From positions 29,782,750 through 29,846,749 of the forward strand of contig NC_062215.1 of assembly GCF_902686445.1 (NCBI RefSeq): 64,000 bases of DNA, given 5' to 3'. Each line of letters starts with the position of its first letter. The stretch's first letter is position 1. This DNA comes from Sciurus carolinensis (lineage: Eukaryota > Chordata > Mammalia > Rodentia > Sciuridae). A model generated the notes under the pieces. It did not search any database and was not told where the DNA came from. It saw nothing but the letters and a program-made list of their open reading frames with translations. The position numbers were made by a program, and so were the translations under genes. Below, piece after piece: positions 45,811 to 57,333 of the stretch.

Positions 45811-46176
45811 ATAAGTGCAGGGCATTTATATGCACCATCACGAACTAGTGGAAGCCCCAGTGGCACCAGATAAACCAAAGGGCTGAATGGCCTTACCACG
45901 TCTGAAAATTAAACCTTCACTGAAACCACAGCCCACGCAACTAAGTGAAGATTTGCATGCTAAATCTAAATGGGTGCTGCCTGCTAAAATAAAAGAATTA
46001 AATAGGACACCAAGTATCCTACCATAACAGAGGAAATGTCCAGTACTCAACAGATAATACATTGTCATACCAAGAACCAGGAAATTCACAACTTGAATGA
46101 GAAAATATAATCACCTGATGCCAATATCAAAATGAATCAGAATTTTATATGCTACAATTATGTGACAGGAATTTCA

Positions 46177-46281
46177 AATCTGACAGTCATGCATGCCTGT
46201 AGTTCCTAGCTACTTGGATGGCTGAGGCAGGATGATCACTTGAGACCAGGAATTTAAGGTCAATGTGGGCCTCATAACAAG

Positions 46282-46283
<2 letters not shown>
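46177..46283 (+). mobile_element. B1-type SINE with a dinucleotide tail
   Basis: CATGCATGCCTGTAGTTCCT, GGCTGAGGCAGGATGATCAC and TTGAGACCAGGAATTTAAGG: a 7SL-type SINE without an ID part, whose 3' end grades into the TG/AC microsatellite. It sits between two parts of the L1M ORF1 fragment, so it inserted later. Confidence 0.78.
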
Positions 46284-46284
<1 letters not shown>

Positions 46285-46318
<34 letters not shown>

Positions 46319-46333
46319 TGTCTGTCTGTCTTT

Positions 46334-46367
<34 letters not shown>
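46285..46367. repeat. (TG)n-(TCTG)n-(AC)n compound microsatellite
   Basis: About 16 TG units, then three or four TCTG units, a short TTTCAT spacer, then about 15 AC units. The TG and AC arms are complementary and can pair as a hairpin or cruciform; alternating purine-pyrimidine also favours Z-DNA. Confidence 0.95.
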
Positions 46368-46368
<1 letters not shown>

Positions 46369-46616
46369 TTTTAAAGCAGCCATCAAAAAAAAAATGCTTC
46401 CATACTCAGTTACAAAATTTTCCTGAGTAAAAAACAGCATGTCAATAAATAATGAATTATATAAAAAAAAAAAAGAATCAAGTGAAAATTACAGAACTTA
46501 AATAAAAATAACAACAAATAAAATACTCAGTGAATGGATGAAACAGTGTAGTGGAGATTACAAAGGCTGAAAATCAATGAACTAAGGGCAGGCAGATCAA
46601 AGAATCTACTCAATCT

Positions 46617-46790
46617 GTCCAGGCACAGTGGTCTACACCTATAATCCCAGGGACTCTGAAGGCTGAAGCAGGAGGCTCAAGACCAGCTTTAGCAACTAAG
46701 CAAGAACTATTTTAAAAAAATAAATAAATAACAAGGGATGGGAAGTAGTTTAATGATAGAGTGCCCCTGGGCTCAATCACCAGTACCAGA
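46617..46790 (+). mobile_element. B1-dID composite SINE
   Basis: B1 head CCAGGCACAGTGGTCTACAC ... GAGGCTCAAGACCAGC, an A-rich (AAATA)n joint, then an ID tail GGGATGGGAAGTAGTTTAAT ... GGGCTCAATCACCAGTACC. The A box is decayed, so it is older than the copy next to it. Confidence 0.88.
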
Positions 46791-46803
46791 AATAAGGAGG
46801 AGG

Positions 46804-47005
46804 GCCCAGGAGTGGTGGCTCATGCCTGTAATCCCAGAAAGTAGGAGAATCATGAGTTGAAAGCCAGCTTTAAAACTTATCAAGGCCATGAGCAATTTAG
46901 CAAGACCCTGTCTCAAAATAAAATATAAAAAGGGGCGGCTGGGGATGTGTCTTAGTGGTTAAGTACCCCTGGGTTCAAGCCCCAGTACCCCAAAACAAAA
47001 AACAA
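46804..47005 (+). mobile_element. B1-dID composite SINE
   Basis: Head GCCCAGGAGTGGTGGCTCAT ... GTAATCCCAG, body with AGCAATTTAGCAAGACCC, joint AAAATATAAAAAGG, then an ID tail CGGCTGGGGATGTGTCTTAG ... CTGGGTTCAAGCCCCAGTACC. It lies only ~14 bp after the previous SINE. Probably an insertion into the A-rich tail of its neighbour. Confidence 0.9.
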
Positions 47006-47309
47006 CCAAAAGAAAAAAAAAAAAAAGGAGAGGAACAACCCAATTTGAACAACAAAGAAAATAGACAAGAAATAAATGAATAATACTTCAGAAACCTATG
47101 GAACAATAAAAAAATCAATATTGGTAACACTAGAAATCTAGGAGAAGAGAAAGACAGTAGGGCTGAGAGAATATTTGAAGAAATAATAGCTTTGATACCT
47201 CCTTCCTGTATTTCCAGGAAAAATGATTTGAAAAACATTTCACTCTCTTTGACTTCTACAGACATCTAAGAAGAGAAACAACAGGACTAGTTTGTTTCCC
47301 TGATTCTGC

Positions 47310-47400
47310 ACTAATTTGTCATATGACATTAGTTAAGCCATTTCATTACTATGGTTTATAAGGCTTCCATTTATTCATTTGTAAAATTAGTTGGGGGTAG
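47310..47400 (+). mobile_element. MIR-like SINE fragment
   Basis: Faint MIR order: GTCATATGACATTAGTTAAG, CATTTCATTACTATGG, TTCATTTGTAAAATTAGTTG. Decayed. Confidence 0.45.
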
Positions 47401-49329
47401 GAGGAAGTTGATGAAGACAATCCCTAGGATCCCTTCTACCCCTCTGGATCAATGATAGCTTGTTTTATGTTTTAAGTAGTTTTCAGAGACCTAAAGAGTG
47501 CACATCCCTAAATCCTCCCTGTTCAGTTCTTATCTTCCCTTCAGTTGAGAATTCAGATATAAAATTTTAGGCCAATAAGATCAGGGCCATAGAGGAACCT
47601 TGGACTTCACCTCCTACACGTACACACCCTGGTTCTCATAATTCCCAAGTAAACACATTTCCATTTCAACTTAATGGCTCAGGGCATTTCTTCTTCTACA
47701 AAATCCTAACTCACCCAGATCATTTCAAACCCACACCACAAACATCTTGACATTTATGCCCTGCACTTAAGTACCACCCTAACTTTCTTAATGGGAGAGG
47801 AGAGCAAAAAAATTGCCCAGAGCCCACTGGGCAGTTTTATGAACATAATGTCAGAATTCTCCTCTGCATTAGAGTTACTGGAAGATGGTAGGAAATCACT
47901 CAACCTCTGCTCCATTTTACTATTTTAAACACTGAAGAATAGGACAATCTCAGGGAAGCATTTTGAAGTCCTTGGATAAATGAAAATGCACTCAACACTA
48001 AAGACAATTATTATCCCGTTGGTGAAGCCCTCTGTCTCCCTGTCTATGAGAGTTTCTGTCTGCACTGAATTTCAGCATGTCTACAAGCTGCCAGGGCCTT
48101 GCATTAAGTATTTCCTGTCATCTGTGCTTGCCAGAGATTAGTTTGCAGACATTTTGCAAAAAGCATGCATAATACATACTGCTGAATACAATATTTATCA
48201 TAAAACAGCTTCGGTGATTGAAAAGCATTACCCAGCAGCATCGCCTATTGTGAGATTTTCTTTCCATGAATGTACCCTAAGTAGGCAGCACATCCCCCGA
48301 CCACCGAGTCACATCCCCTCTAACTCCCAAACCAAGACTGGGAGTTGGCTCTATTTTGTAAGAGCCTCATGGTGCTTTCTGAAGGTAGTTGTATGGTATG
48401 CTAGAAGGAAAAACTAAAGGAACACAAAAAGATACCTAATTATTTTCTCCTGCTGTCCATTTCAATTGAAAGCTCCCTTCTTTCTCATGGCCATGTGTTA
48501 GAATCAGGGGTAGAGAGACACTTAGTTACAAGGAACATTAAGCAGCACCTTATCTTCCTTTCCCTAATATACATGCTCCTGGGATAATAAGATTTTGAAC
48601 AAATTACTCTCTTTATTTCATGAGTGCCATGAATTCTGGCAGGGTTTACTTTGACAGCTATTTTAACAGCACTATTAACTCTAAAATCTGTCAGACCAAG
48701 TTTTTCTCCCCTCCACTAATGACATTCTTACCTAGACTCAAAGTAGACTTTAGGAGAGGGAAGGAGATGCTGAACCAAACCAGCCAGGGAAGCTGAAGCA
48801 TTCTCGGGACTGGCTAGTGTCCCATAACTCCCAATTCAGTCTTCTGTAGGAAAGACAATTCAGGCCAGTGGACCACAGCAAATGCCTCATTCCATGTTAT
48901 TAAACCCTTCTCTACTTTGACTTAAAGTTATGGTTTTCTTCACTGAGTTTCTTTCCACAGTATTGTTCTTGGTGCGAAGCATTCACTGGTCCTTTCCTCT
49001 GTTACCTTTCTGTGGAAGACAGTGTGTGCTTGTAGTCACATCAGATCACAGAAAGGAAGGGATCCCAAAAAGGACATGCTATTTCAAAATAGATTTTAAA
49101 GAAGCAGGCATGAGTTGGGTACCAGTGGAGAAAAAGGAAGAATATTCAGGAGTAGATGCACAACAAAAATTTTCATTTCTAAAACATTAGTTGAAAGTCA
49201 CACTAGAAAAAAAGGGTAAATATACATGCATGGAAAAAAATATATGTAGTGTTGTGTAGCCTCCTCATGTTCATTTACCAAGCCATAAATAATATATTAT
49301 GGAAATATCTCTACATTGGCAAATAGTTA
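47401..49329. other. 1.9 kb without recognised repeat or gene
   Basis: Mixed-composition sequence with two plus-strand frames of 86-87 codons (48154-48417, 48930-49190) that show no motif. No repeats recognised. Confidence 0.35.
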
Positions 49330-49514
49330 CCACCTTTATTTAATACCCAAAGAAGAGTACAATACTATAACATTTGATCACCAAATCTGTTGCATTTAGC
49401 TCATATCCAGTTTCCATTATTGTAAACAATATTACACATAATTACTTGGTTCCATAGAATCGATGTGTAAATGCTGTAAGTAAAAATGATCGGGGCATGT
49501 ACAAATTGCCCTCT
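49330..49514 (-). mobile_element. ancient L1ME-like fragment, antisense (left part)
   Basis: The antisense old-L1 phrase CCAGTTTCCATTATTGTAAACA and GTACAAATTGCCCTCT match the usual order. The same element resumes at 50128 with AATTGTCCTCCAAAAAGCTG, which shows that the L1 between them was inserted later. Confidence 0.6.
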
Positions 49515-50127
49515 AAGATTGTAAATTGGTGCAACCACTGTGGAAATCAGTGTGGAGTTTCCTCAAATGACTAAGAATGGAAACACCTATTACCCAGCTT
49601 TAATCACTCCCCCGTATTTATCCTAAACATTAAAGTCGGCCTACTATAACCATACATGCGTGCCCATGTGTATGGCAGCACAATTCACATTCCAAACTAT
49701 GGAACCAGCCTAGGCGTCTGTCAACAGATGAATGGATAATGAAAATGCGGTATATATACACAATGGAATTTTACTCAGCGATAAAGAAAAATTAAATTAT
49801 GTCTTTTGCAGGAAAATGGGTAGAACTAGATAACCTTATGTTAAACAGAATAAACCAAACTCAAAGTCAAGAGTCATGTTTTCTCTCATATGTGGAAGCT
49901 GGAGAGGAAAAAGGAAAGGAAAGGTGGGGCTCTCATGAAAATTGAAGGGAGATCAGTAAAGTAGAGAAAAGGTCCCAGAGGGAGGGAGAAGGGAAAAGGA
50001 AATACTGGGGAATGATATTGGCTAAATTATATTGTTATACTGTGTAAGCATGACTATATAACAATAGATCTCACCTTTATGTATAACGGTAGTGCACAAA
50101 GAAAACAATGTGGAAAGAAAAAAACCA
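49515..50127 (+). mobile_element. mid-age L1 3' end inserted into the L1ME, with target duplication
   Basis: Flanked by ACAAATTGCCCTCT (49501-49514) and ACAAATTGTCCTCC (50128-50141), a 14-bp duplication with two mismatches. It holds the ORF2 C-terminal end (GGAATGGAAACACCTATTACC-like, GATGAATGGATAATGAAAAT) and a purine-rich 3' UTR without TTAGGG hexamers. Decayed and no longer open. Confidence 0.85.
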
Positions 50128-50141
50128 ACAAATTGTCCTCC

Positions 50142-50600
50142 AAAAAGCTGAATAATTACCCACGCACATTGGAAGAAGGATGGGTAAGAATGCTCACTTC
50201 CCATTATCCAAGTCTACAGTGAGGATAATTCATTTTTAATATAATTTCATTCTTCAGTTCTAAAATATTGCATTTTATTGTTGTTTCCACTTATATTTCT
50301 TTGTTCATAAATGCAAGTAAACATTTTATCCAAAGTTTATAGGCCTGTAGCACGTTTTATGTGTGGGCATACGTTAAATACTTGTGCTGTTTTTCAACAA
50401 TTTTTTTCATTAAGGTATTAATCCTTTTCTTAATGCTGTACCAACATTTTTGTCTGCTAAAGTTAACAACCTTAGTTACTTAATAGGTATATATTTTTGT
50501 CAGTTTGTCAATTTTTTATTCTGCTATGATGTATTTGCCATTTGGGCTTTTAAAAATTATATAAAATATCTTGTGATCTATTCTTTAATGGTTTCTATTT
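50142..50600 (-). mobile_element. ancient L1ME-like fragment, antisense (right part)
   Basis: Continues the left part across the insertion. Landmarks are weak: a CATAAATGCAAGTAAACATT-like stretch in the region where the antisense L1 reads 'GCATCTTTTCATATG'. The family is uncertain, the continuity at the insertion site is clear. Confidence 0.5.
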
Positions 50601-50939
50601 AGTCATTCCCAATTATGGTTACAGACAGCCCTGGACTTTCACATGCTCAATTTTCTCACAAGCCGGAGTTCTCTACATTATACCACTGTCCTTAAACCAT
50701 CTCACCAATGATGAATTCAGCCACTCATCTATTAGATCATGAAGACCCATTTTTCCTTATGATACATTTACATTCCCTACTAGCCAAGGTCAGTTCCAAC
50801 AGTATAGCTATCTTTAGTCCTGCCCAGTGTTTGTGCAATTAATTGTTAATTCACACTGTTTTGCCTTTACAAAAATTGGTTCTAAAAGGCAGCATTTTTT
50901 CTCTATATTTGAATGGAGTCCTCCTGTCTTAAAGTATGT
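50601..50939. other. no recognised feature
   Basis: About 340 bp unrecognised. Confidence 0.4.
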
Positions 50940-51300
50940 AATGCTACTTGCTATTCAAAACAACCCCAAAACATCAGTGACTTACCACAATGAAGTTTAT
51001 TTCTTGTTCACATTAGAGAACAATAAAATTGTCCTGGGTGGCTCTGCTTGAAGGGGTCACACACTGTGTGACTTTGCCTTTGAAGTATACTTTGCTTCCA
51101 GTCTCCTGGACAGGAGAATAAGACAGTAGGGAAGACCCCATGAATATTAGGTGGTCTGGTCTTTATGAGGTCTCCTTTGATTCCTTCCAGGCACAGTCCC
51201 AAATTCCATGCCTGATACAAAGGAAGCTAAGAAATGTCAACTTCCTTCATGATCAAGGAAAGGAACAGGACCAGTACACATCTAGTCTGTCTCTACCACA
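50940..51300 (-). mobile_element. probable MLT-class LTR, antisense
   Basis: AACAACCCCAAAACATCAGT, AAGTTTATTTCTTGTTCACA and a terminal TCAAGGAAAGGAACAGGACC-like block follow the antisense outline of old ERVL/MaLR LTRs. No sharp ends seen. Confidence 0.5.
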
Positions 51301-51619
51301 CGTCCTGACTCCATCACATGTACTGTTTGACTTTCATACATTTGAATTGTATAGACATTTTGTACAGATGTATTATTTATGAAAATGTAACCTTTGGATA
51401 AAACTGTATGGATAAAAATATTTAACTACTTTCTTCTAGTTCTCTTTGGGTCTCACAAAAATATTAAGTACTTAATCTATCCAGAACTTGCTTTTGTATA
51501 CTAATGTACATGTAATGCAAAATAGGCATCTATTTCAATTTGTTTGAAAAAAGTAACAATTTATAGAATAATCCTTTGACCAGGCCAATCATAACCTTGT
51601 TTGAATTTGATTTTTTCTG
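51301..51619. other. no recognised feature
   Basis: About 320 bp unrecognised. Confidence 0.4.
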
Positions 51620-51710
51620 TAAAGAACCTATCTCAAAATAAGCTTACATTCTGTTACTCAGGGTTTGGCTTTGAACATGACTTTTTGTGGGGGCACAATT
51701 CAACCAGAAC
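51620..51710 (-). mobile_element. MLT1 LTR terminal fragment, antisense
   Basis: CTTACATTCTGTTACTCAGG, then GGGGGCACAATTCAACCAGA is the typical antisense end of MLT1-type LTRs (…CACAATTCAACCCATAACA). Confidence 0.6.
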
Positions 51711-52274
51711 AAAGCTTTTAATGGGGTTTAGGGAATGAGGGCCCATACTGAGGGTCTTACCTGGTTAGAACTTCATGCTGTGCCAAAGAAGTAAACACCT
51801 GAACTTTCTGCCCACCTGTATAGACATAGGCTAAAGGGGAAGATGAAGTAGTCAGGCTTCACTATTTATTTGCACTAGATTATTATATGATTCCTAATTA
51901 CTATAGCATTAAAATCTTTGCAGGTAAAGCACATGTCCACTTAATTATTCTTTTCAAAAATTGGAAATATTCTTATTTGTCTAATGCATTTATTGTTCTA
52001 TAAAACATAAGATAGCCAAAATCTTCAAAGTTCTTAAGTAATAAAGGTAACTTTTAATTTGATTGGAATAGCCATATATATACAGACACATGGAGAACTG
52101 ACAGTTTGAGAAATATTGGTCTTTCCATTCTGAAACATGGTACTTTTCTTAATTTGTTCAACTTGTCTTTAGGCACTGGAGATAAGCAAGCACCAAGATG
52201 GTCTCCAACGATCCTCATGTCCCTGTTAATGCCTTTATGCAGTACTTGTCAGCATTGTTTTTAGGGTTATTCTG
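51711..52274. other. no recognised feature
   Basis: About 560 bp unrecognised. Confidence 0.4.
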
Positions 52275-52640
52275 AGTGACCACCAGAGAACAGTAGAAAT
52301 GACAGTATGTGACTTACAAGCCTTTGTCCTTGTTCCCTCCTGGATTGTTCACTCTGAGAGAAGCCAGTCACCATGTTGTGAGGTAACACCAGCAGTCCTG
52401 TGGAGGGGTCCAGTTAATGAGGAACCACTGACATAACTCCCCCGTCATTAGCCAAGCCCACTTGCCACCATGCAAATGAACCACCATCAAATCACATCTT
52501 TTAGCCCCAGTGAATTCTTTGTATGACTAGGACCCTAACCAATTCCCCAACTGCAACCTCATAAGAAATTCCCAGACAGAATCATCCAGCCAGATTAGGA
52601 TTCTTGGCCCTCAGAAAGTATGTTAAATAATTGGTCTAAC
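52275..52640 (+). mobile_element. probable MLT-class LTR fragment, sense
   Basis: GAGAGAAGCCAGTCACCATG, GTTGTGAGGTAACACCAGCA, CCATGCAAATGAACCACC, TGCAACCTCATAAGAAATTC and ACAGAATCATCCAGCCAGAT match the order of an old MaLR-type LTR outline. Sub-family not determined. Confidence 0.5.
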
Positions 52641-55252
52641 TAGTAAAGGAGAAACTTTTTGGGTCCCAACTTTAATACCACCAAGAGTGCTAAAGAAAGG
52701 TGGGTTTGGTGGTGAGAGACAGCATACTAGCACACACTCTGAAATACAAAGAAATGCAGGATGTTACAGATGATAAAAGATCTGTGGGGAAAAAAAAAGA
52801 AATCAGAGCATGGCTGGCCTGAGATGCTACCTTAACCTGGGAATTCAATAGAACTCAACTCTTATTCTCCATTATAATCCTCAATAAGTCTCCACGATGC
52901 TAATATTTTTATTTTATGGACAAAGATTCTAGTAGGTCAAGGGATGAGCACAAAATAGTTCTTTCTCCAGGCTTCACAATCTGAAATTCTCTGGCTGAAA
53001 GGGAAGCAATGAAGTTCAGGGTCCCTGAGAGACTAAAATTCTCTGAAAATAAAGGCTCTCTTCAAATACCAAATTATTTTTATCACAAATTCTATTTTCC
53101 TTTCATCTCATTTCATCCTGATAGATTAAATACATCGGCATAGATTCAATAAAGAAGGGAATAATAATGAATTTTGACCCATGGGGAGCAACCAGGCACC
53201 CATCCACTCCCACTCTGCAAGTTACTGACATGCCGGGAAAAAACAGCCAGCAGTTTCTACTCTTGTTTAGAGAAAGCACTCAGGATATATATTCTCCCTG
53301 CAGGGTATAAGTCTATGATCAGAACCGCTTTGGGGAACAAATTCTTGTTTCTTTCTTACTTCTGTTTGAGTTTTCTGCATAATAAGCAATTTAATCAGCT
53401 CAACACCACAAGAATGCTTCAGATATTTGCATATCAGCGCTTCTTGGCTCCTTTTTTCCCTCATTAAAATTGGCATCTACCATGTCACAACACAGGACTA
53501 GAGAGCAAAGCGCCCTGGCCCTACAGCAACACATGTACAGCCTCTTGTTCTGCAGCCTAAACTCTAACCTGATCTCTGCCTCCTGTCCTTCACACCTGCA
53601 TTTTACCAGCAATAGAATATCCAAAACAAATCTAGAGAGGTATATTTTGCTGCTGTTAATGAAACTGCTTAGATAAAAATTCTTAAACCAAAAAAAAAAA
53701 AAAAAAAAATTCTCCCTCTTGCCTGATAAACATTGAGGGGACAGGGAAAAGGTGAGACCATTCCACATAATTGCAGAAGTGATGTGACATTTGGAGAATT
53801 TATGTTGCTATGTTTGTACACCCTATTCAAGTACACAGAAGGAAAGTGTGCATATCAATAAATTAGATACTAGAAGTACCTCTAAAAATCATCTGGTTGC
53901 AGTATATTTGCAAAATAAAAGCAAGTAAGCAATGGGACATAGTTGTCATGCAGTCGTCTCCCTTAGCAACAAGCTTCCAGGTGTATCAACTCAGCACTAC
54001 TATTAAACATTGAATTAAATGATTTTTAAAACCTCATGTGGAAAGTATGGGAGAGACTTTCTTCTGTTCATAAATTTCATTCTCTCACACAACCTGCCTT
54101 GCACTGAGGTATAGGCATGTGAGCAGTTTCCACCAAAGGAGTGTGGCAAAAAGTGATTTTTGTGACTCGTGGTACAAAGGTTTTTAGAAGTGGTTAGACC
54201 TCCTTCACATTTCCTTTCTCTTTCCATCAACTGAATGCAGAAAGCTGCATGGTCAGAATGGGGAACCACAATTTAGAAGGAGCTAGGTCCCTGAATCACC
54301 ACATAAGGAGGATCTCCTGCTGACCTAGCGTACGTACTTTGGTCTGCCTCATGAGAAAAAAATAAACGATTGGTTTTGATCCGTGATAAACTTTTGGAAT
54401 CTCTGATTACTGTGTATTTCTTTGTATATTATCAAAATAGAAGAATCATAATGAGGCCAGATAAAAAGTTTGGAGATCTTTCTCTTCTCAAAAATTTTAT
54501 TCTAGCCAAGTGATCTAATCTTTCTGGCCCTAATTTTGTTGTCTCAGAGTATAGATGTATTAGACATGCCCACAGAAAACAACTTCAGAAACATTTAAAG
54601 TACACTATTAAAATACGGCCAAAAAGTTGTTGCATCAAAGAAATAAATATTGCATGTTTTAAGGCAGCTTTAGGATGCAACAGATGACACAATTTTGATT
54701 ACATTTGGGCTTTTGGCACATGCCAGTGCTTCCCCTCTGACACTTATTCAAAGTGACTAGTGACCTACAAAACCACCAAAATATCCATCAAAGCAACTGA
54801 AACATCATGTTTCAAACTATAACCTCTTTATGGCAACCTGAATGATGCCTTCAGAATTCAGCATCTTCCATAGCAAAAAACACTGTGTTTCACGATCAGC
54901 ATATATTTATTGAATTTAATTTGTCAAGTAGTAGGAAGCATCCATTTCTCTTAAGATTAAATTGCTGAAAATGATCAGCATTTTCAAATGTGCTTTGTAC
55001 CTTCCATAGATAGATTTCATGTTCTCTTACAAAGCTTTGCTAGTATTGGAACCAATGGCTTTTCTCAACCTCATGTCCGTATTTCCTTCTTTCTTTGGGT
55101 TTGTTGTTGTTATTGTTTTGTTTTTGAACACTTCTTCCAAAAATTATATTTTCTTTTGATAATGGCATAATATTAATAGCATCCTTCCTACTATTCTCAA
55201 CATGTTTTTCTCTTTTGGTCAACATTCCCTCTTTTTTTGCTTATAGTTTTTA
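52641..55252. other. 2.6 kb without recognised repeat or gene
   Basis: A poly-A run at 53691-53709 and mixed sequence. Frames at 53174-53467 (97 codons, plus) and 53400-53768 (122 codons, minus) overlap antiparallel and the second crosses the poly-A run; neither shows a known motif. Confidence 0.35.
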
Positions 55253-55590
55253 TGTGTTAGTCTGTTCAGGTCACTATAAGAAAATACCATAGACTGGGTG
55301 GCCGGTGAACATCAGAAATTTATTTCTCACAGTTCTGGTGGCTGGAGGTCCTAGATTAGTGTGCCCACAAATTCAACATCTGATGAGTGCCGGCTTCCTA
55401 GGTGGCTCTTTCACGTGGTGAAAGGAGTGAACGTGAAGATCTCTCTAGGGGAACTCTTAAAAGGGCACTAATCCCATTCATGAGGGTCCAACCCTGGTGA
55501 CTTAATTACCTCCCAAAGCTTCCAAATCATAATAGCATTACCCTGGCAGTTACGGTTTCAACACATGAATTTTGAAATATTAAAAATTCA
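55253..55590 (-). mobile_element. MLT1-type LTR, antisense
   Basis: Begins TGTGTTAGTCTGTTCAGGTC and carries AAATACCATAGACTGGGTGG, CAGAAATTTATTTCTCACAG, GTTCTGGTGGCTGGAGGTCC, TGGTGACTTAATTACCTCCC and CAACACATGAATTTTG in MLT1 order. The end is ragged. Confidence 0.85.
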
Positions 55591-56447
55591 GACCAACGTC
55601 TTTCTTATGAAACTGTTTCTTTCTTTATCACTGTTTGGTGTCTGAGCTGATGATGTCTGAATTTTTGTCTGTGGTGTTGCCCATTTTCCCAAGATCTTCA
55701 GTGCCTATTATCAATTGCTTAAAGAATGCAATCGCTTCAACTCGACATGTCATTATCTTTTCTTCCTTCAACTTCGATATTCATCTCCCAAGATACTTCT
55801 TTGAATTAGTGGCATCAACATTCTGCCGGTTTTGAAGCTTTTGGATAATCACTAAATTAACTGACTTCACTTTCCATATTCGATTTGTTGCCAAGTCTTT
55901 CCAGTGTTCTTGCAAAGTGCCTATTGAATTCGCCTCCTTTTCATTGCTGTGATTGGTATCCCAGTCCAGGTGCTCATTCCTCATGTGTAGGCTTGATTAT
56001 CCTATTCTGGTTGAGTATAGTTTAATGTGTCTCCCACCCCAACCCAAAACATACTTTACCAATGATTAGCAAATTTAGCTGCATACAGAAACCCCTACGT
56101 GCTTTGAAGATCACACCAATATCAACATTCTCCTCTATGATTTCTGATGTGCAATCTGACCCATATGATTTTTAATTCTCCAAGATAATCATAACATGGT
56201 AATAATTGAAAAAAACTGAGGTACCCCATTTGCAGGTTATATAAAAACTTTATATTTTTTATGTCAATATAGGAATCACACCTATTCTTCCATTTTTTTT
56301 TCCTAACTGGTTATTGTTGGTCTATAGAAAAACTATCAGTTATGCACATTGATGTACATGGATATATAAGTAGAAATCTTCATATTTTTTATCTCCAAAA
56401 GATTTTTTTGAATTATCTTGGTCTCCCCAAATATATAAACATGTCAT
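55591..56447. other. no recognised feature
   Basis: About 860 bp unrecognised. The frame at 55635-55835 (66 codons) and a minus-strand frame of 67 codons have no motif. Confidence 0.4.
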
Positions 56448-56472
56448 CTGCATTCATTTTCTAATGTCGCTA

Positions 56473-56964
56473 TGTTGTGCCCAAAAGGCTCGAGACCCCA
56501 CAAGGACCACCAGAGACCACGATCAATGCAAGCAGCAAAGAGTCATTTATTAGCAAGTTCGAACCTGGTCCTCTGCGTCCTTAACCAGTGACGCTAAGAG
56601 AGGCCCCGAGCCCTCGTTAGCAGGGTTTTTATAATGAAAGGCAAACAGTTTTACAGTGTTCTTTTAATTGGTTAACATTTGAACAGCTAAACTCCTCTGG
56701 TTGGGTCCGGCCAATCTATTTGATTCTCATTGGGTCCTGCCAGAACTGAATGGTCCTAGTGGAAGAAGGGAGGAGGGAAGGGGTGAACTATGCAGGAGAT
56801 GAGTCGGGGCTAAGCCCCGCTCCAGTCCTTGATGGATAAGGTCTCCAGGCAACCACACATTCCTTGGACAAATATCTCTTAACAACCTTGGTAAGCACAG
56901 GGGTCCAGCAGTCCTGTTTGTCCTTGAGACAGTTAGCAGCACAGATACCACCCTGCTCTCCACA
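56473..56964 (-). mobile_element. solo retroviral LTR, antisense, 492 bp, with 4-bp duplication
   Basis: Ends TG...CA: plus-strand TGTTGTGCCC at 56473 and CTCTCCACA at 56964, flanked by GCTA at 56469-56472 and 56965-56968. In its own orientation it has a TATA box (TATAAAAA, plus-strand 56626-56633) and, 75-80 bp further on, an AATAAA poly-A signal (56546-56551), then a short U5. This is a U3-R-U5 layout. No internal gene or second LTR is adjacent, so it is a solo LTR from recombination. A 4-bp duplication suggests a class I element; the family is not identified. Confidence 0.88.
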
Positions 56965-57333
56965 GCTATAACAAATCTCCATAAATTTAGTAGCATAAAG
57001 CAATACAGAGTTATTTAAAAAAAATAGAGATCTATAATGGGTCTACCAGTTCTGTTTGGTTTTTGTCTCTTTTTTTTAGGTTCTACAGAAAACAAAAATA
57101 GGCTCCTTGTCTTCCCTAGATAGTAGAGGAGACAGTAGAGATAGGAGAGGTCTACCTTCATTCCTTTGTTTGTGGTGTCCTCCTCCTTCATTCTCCAGAT
57201 GAGCAGTGTAGCTTCTCGCCTCTTCTCTGACCTCAGCATCCAGCCTTACATCTTTTCTATAACTCACTTGCCTTCTTCTCATAAGAACCCTTGTAATAGC
57301 ATTGGGCCTCCCTTGGTACTCAAAGATAATCTC

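Larger units (their letters stand above)
45850..47270 (+). mobile_element. ancient L1M 5' region and ORF1 fragment, split by three SINEs
   Basis: Old ORF1-type pieces: TGTGACAGGAATTTCAAATC (46161-46180), resumed after a SINE at TTTTTAAAGCAGCCATCAAA (46368 on), then CTTCAGAAACCTATGGAACA (47087 on) and GAGAATATTTGAAGAAATAA near 47168, which is the ORF1 stretch preceding the RRM. SINEs at 46177, 46617 and 46804 interrupt it. No open frame. Confidence 0.7.

Noticed and set aside
48154..49190. Two plus-strand frames (48154-48417 and 48930-49190) as possible exons
   Set aside because: No shared reading frame, no convincing splice sites joining them, and no recognisable protein motif.
53400..53768. 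122-codon minus-strand frame
   Set aside because: It crosses a poly-A/T run, giving a phenylalanine stretch, and overlaps plus-strand frames of similar length with no homology.
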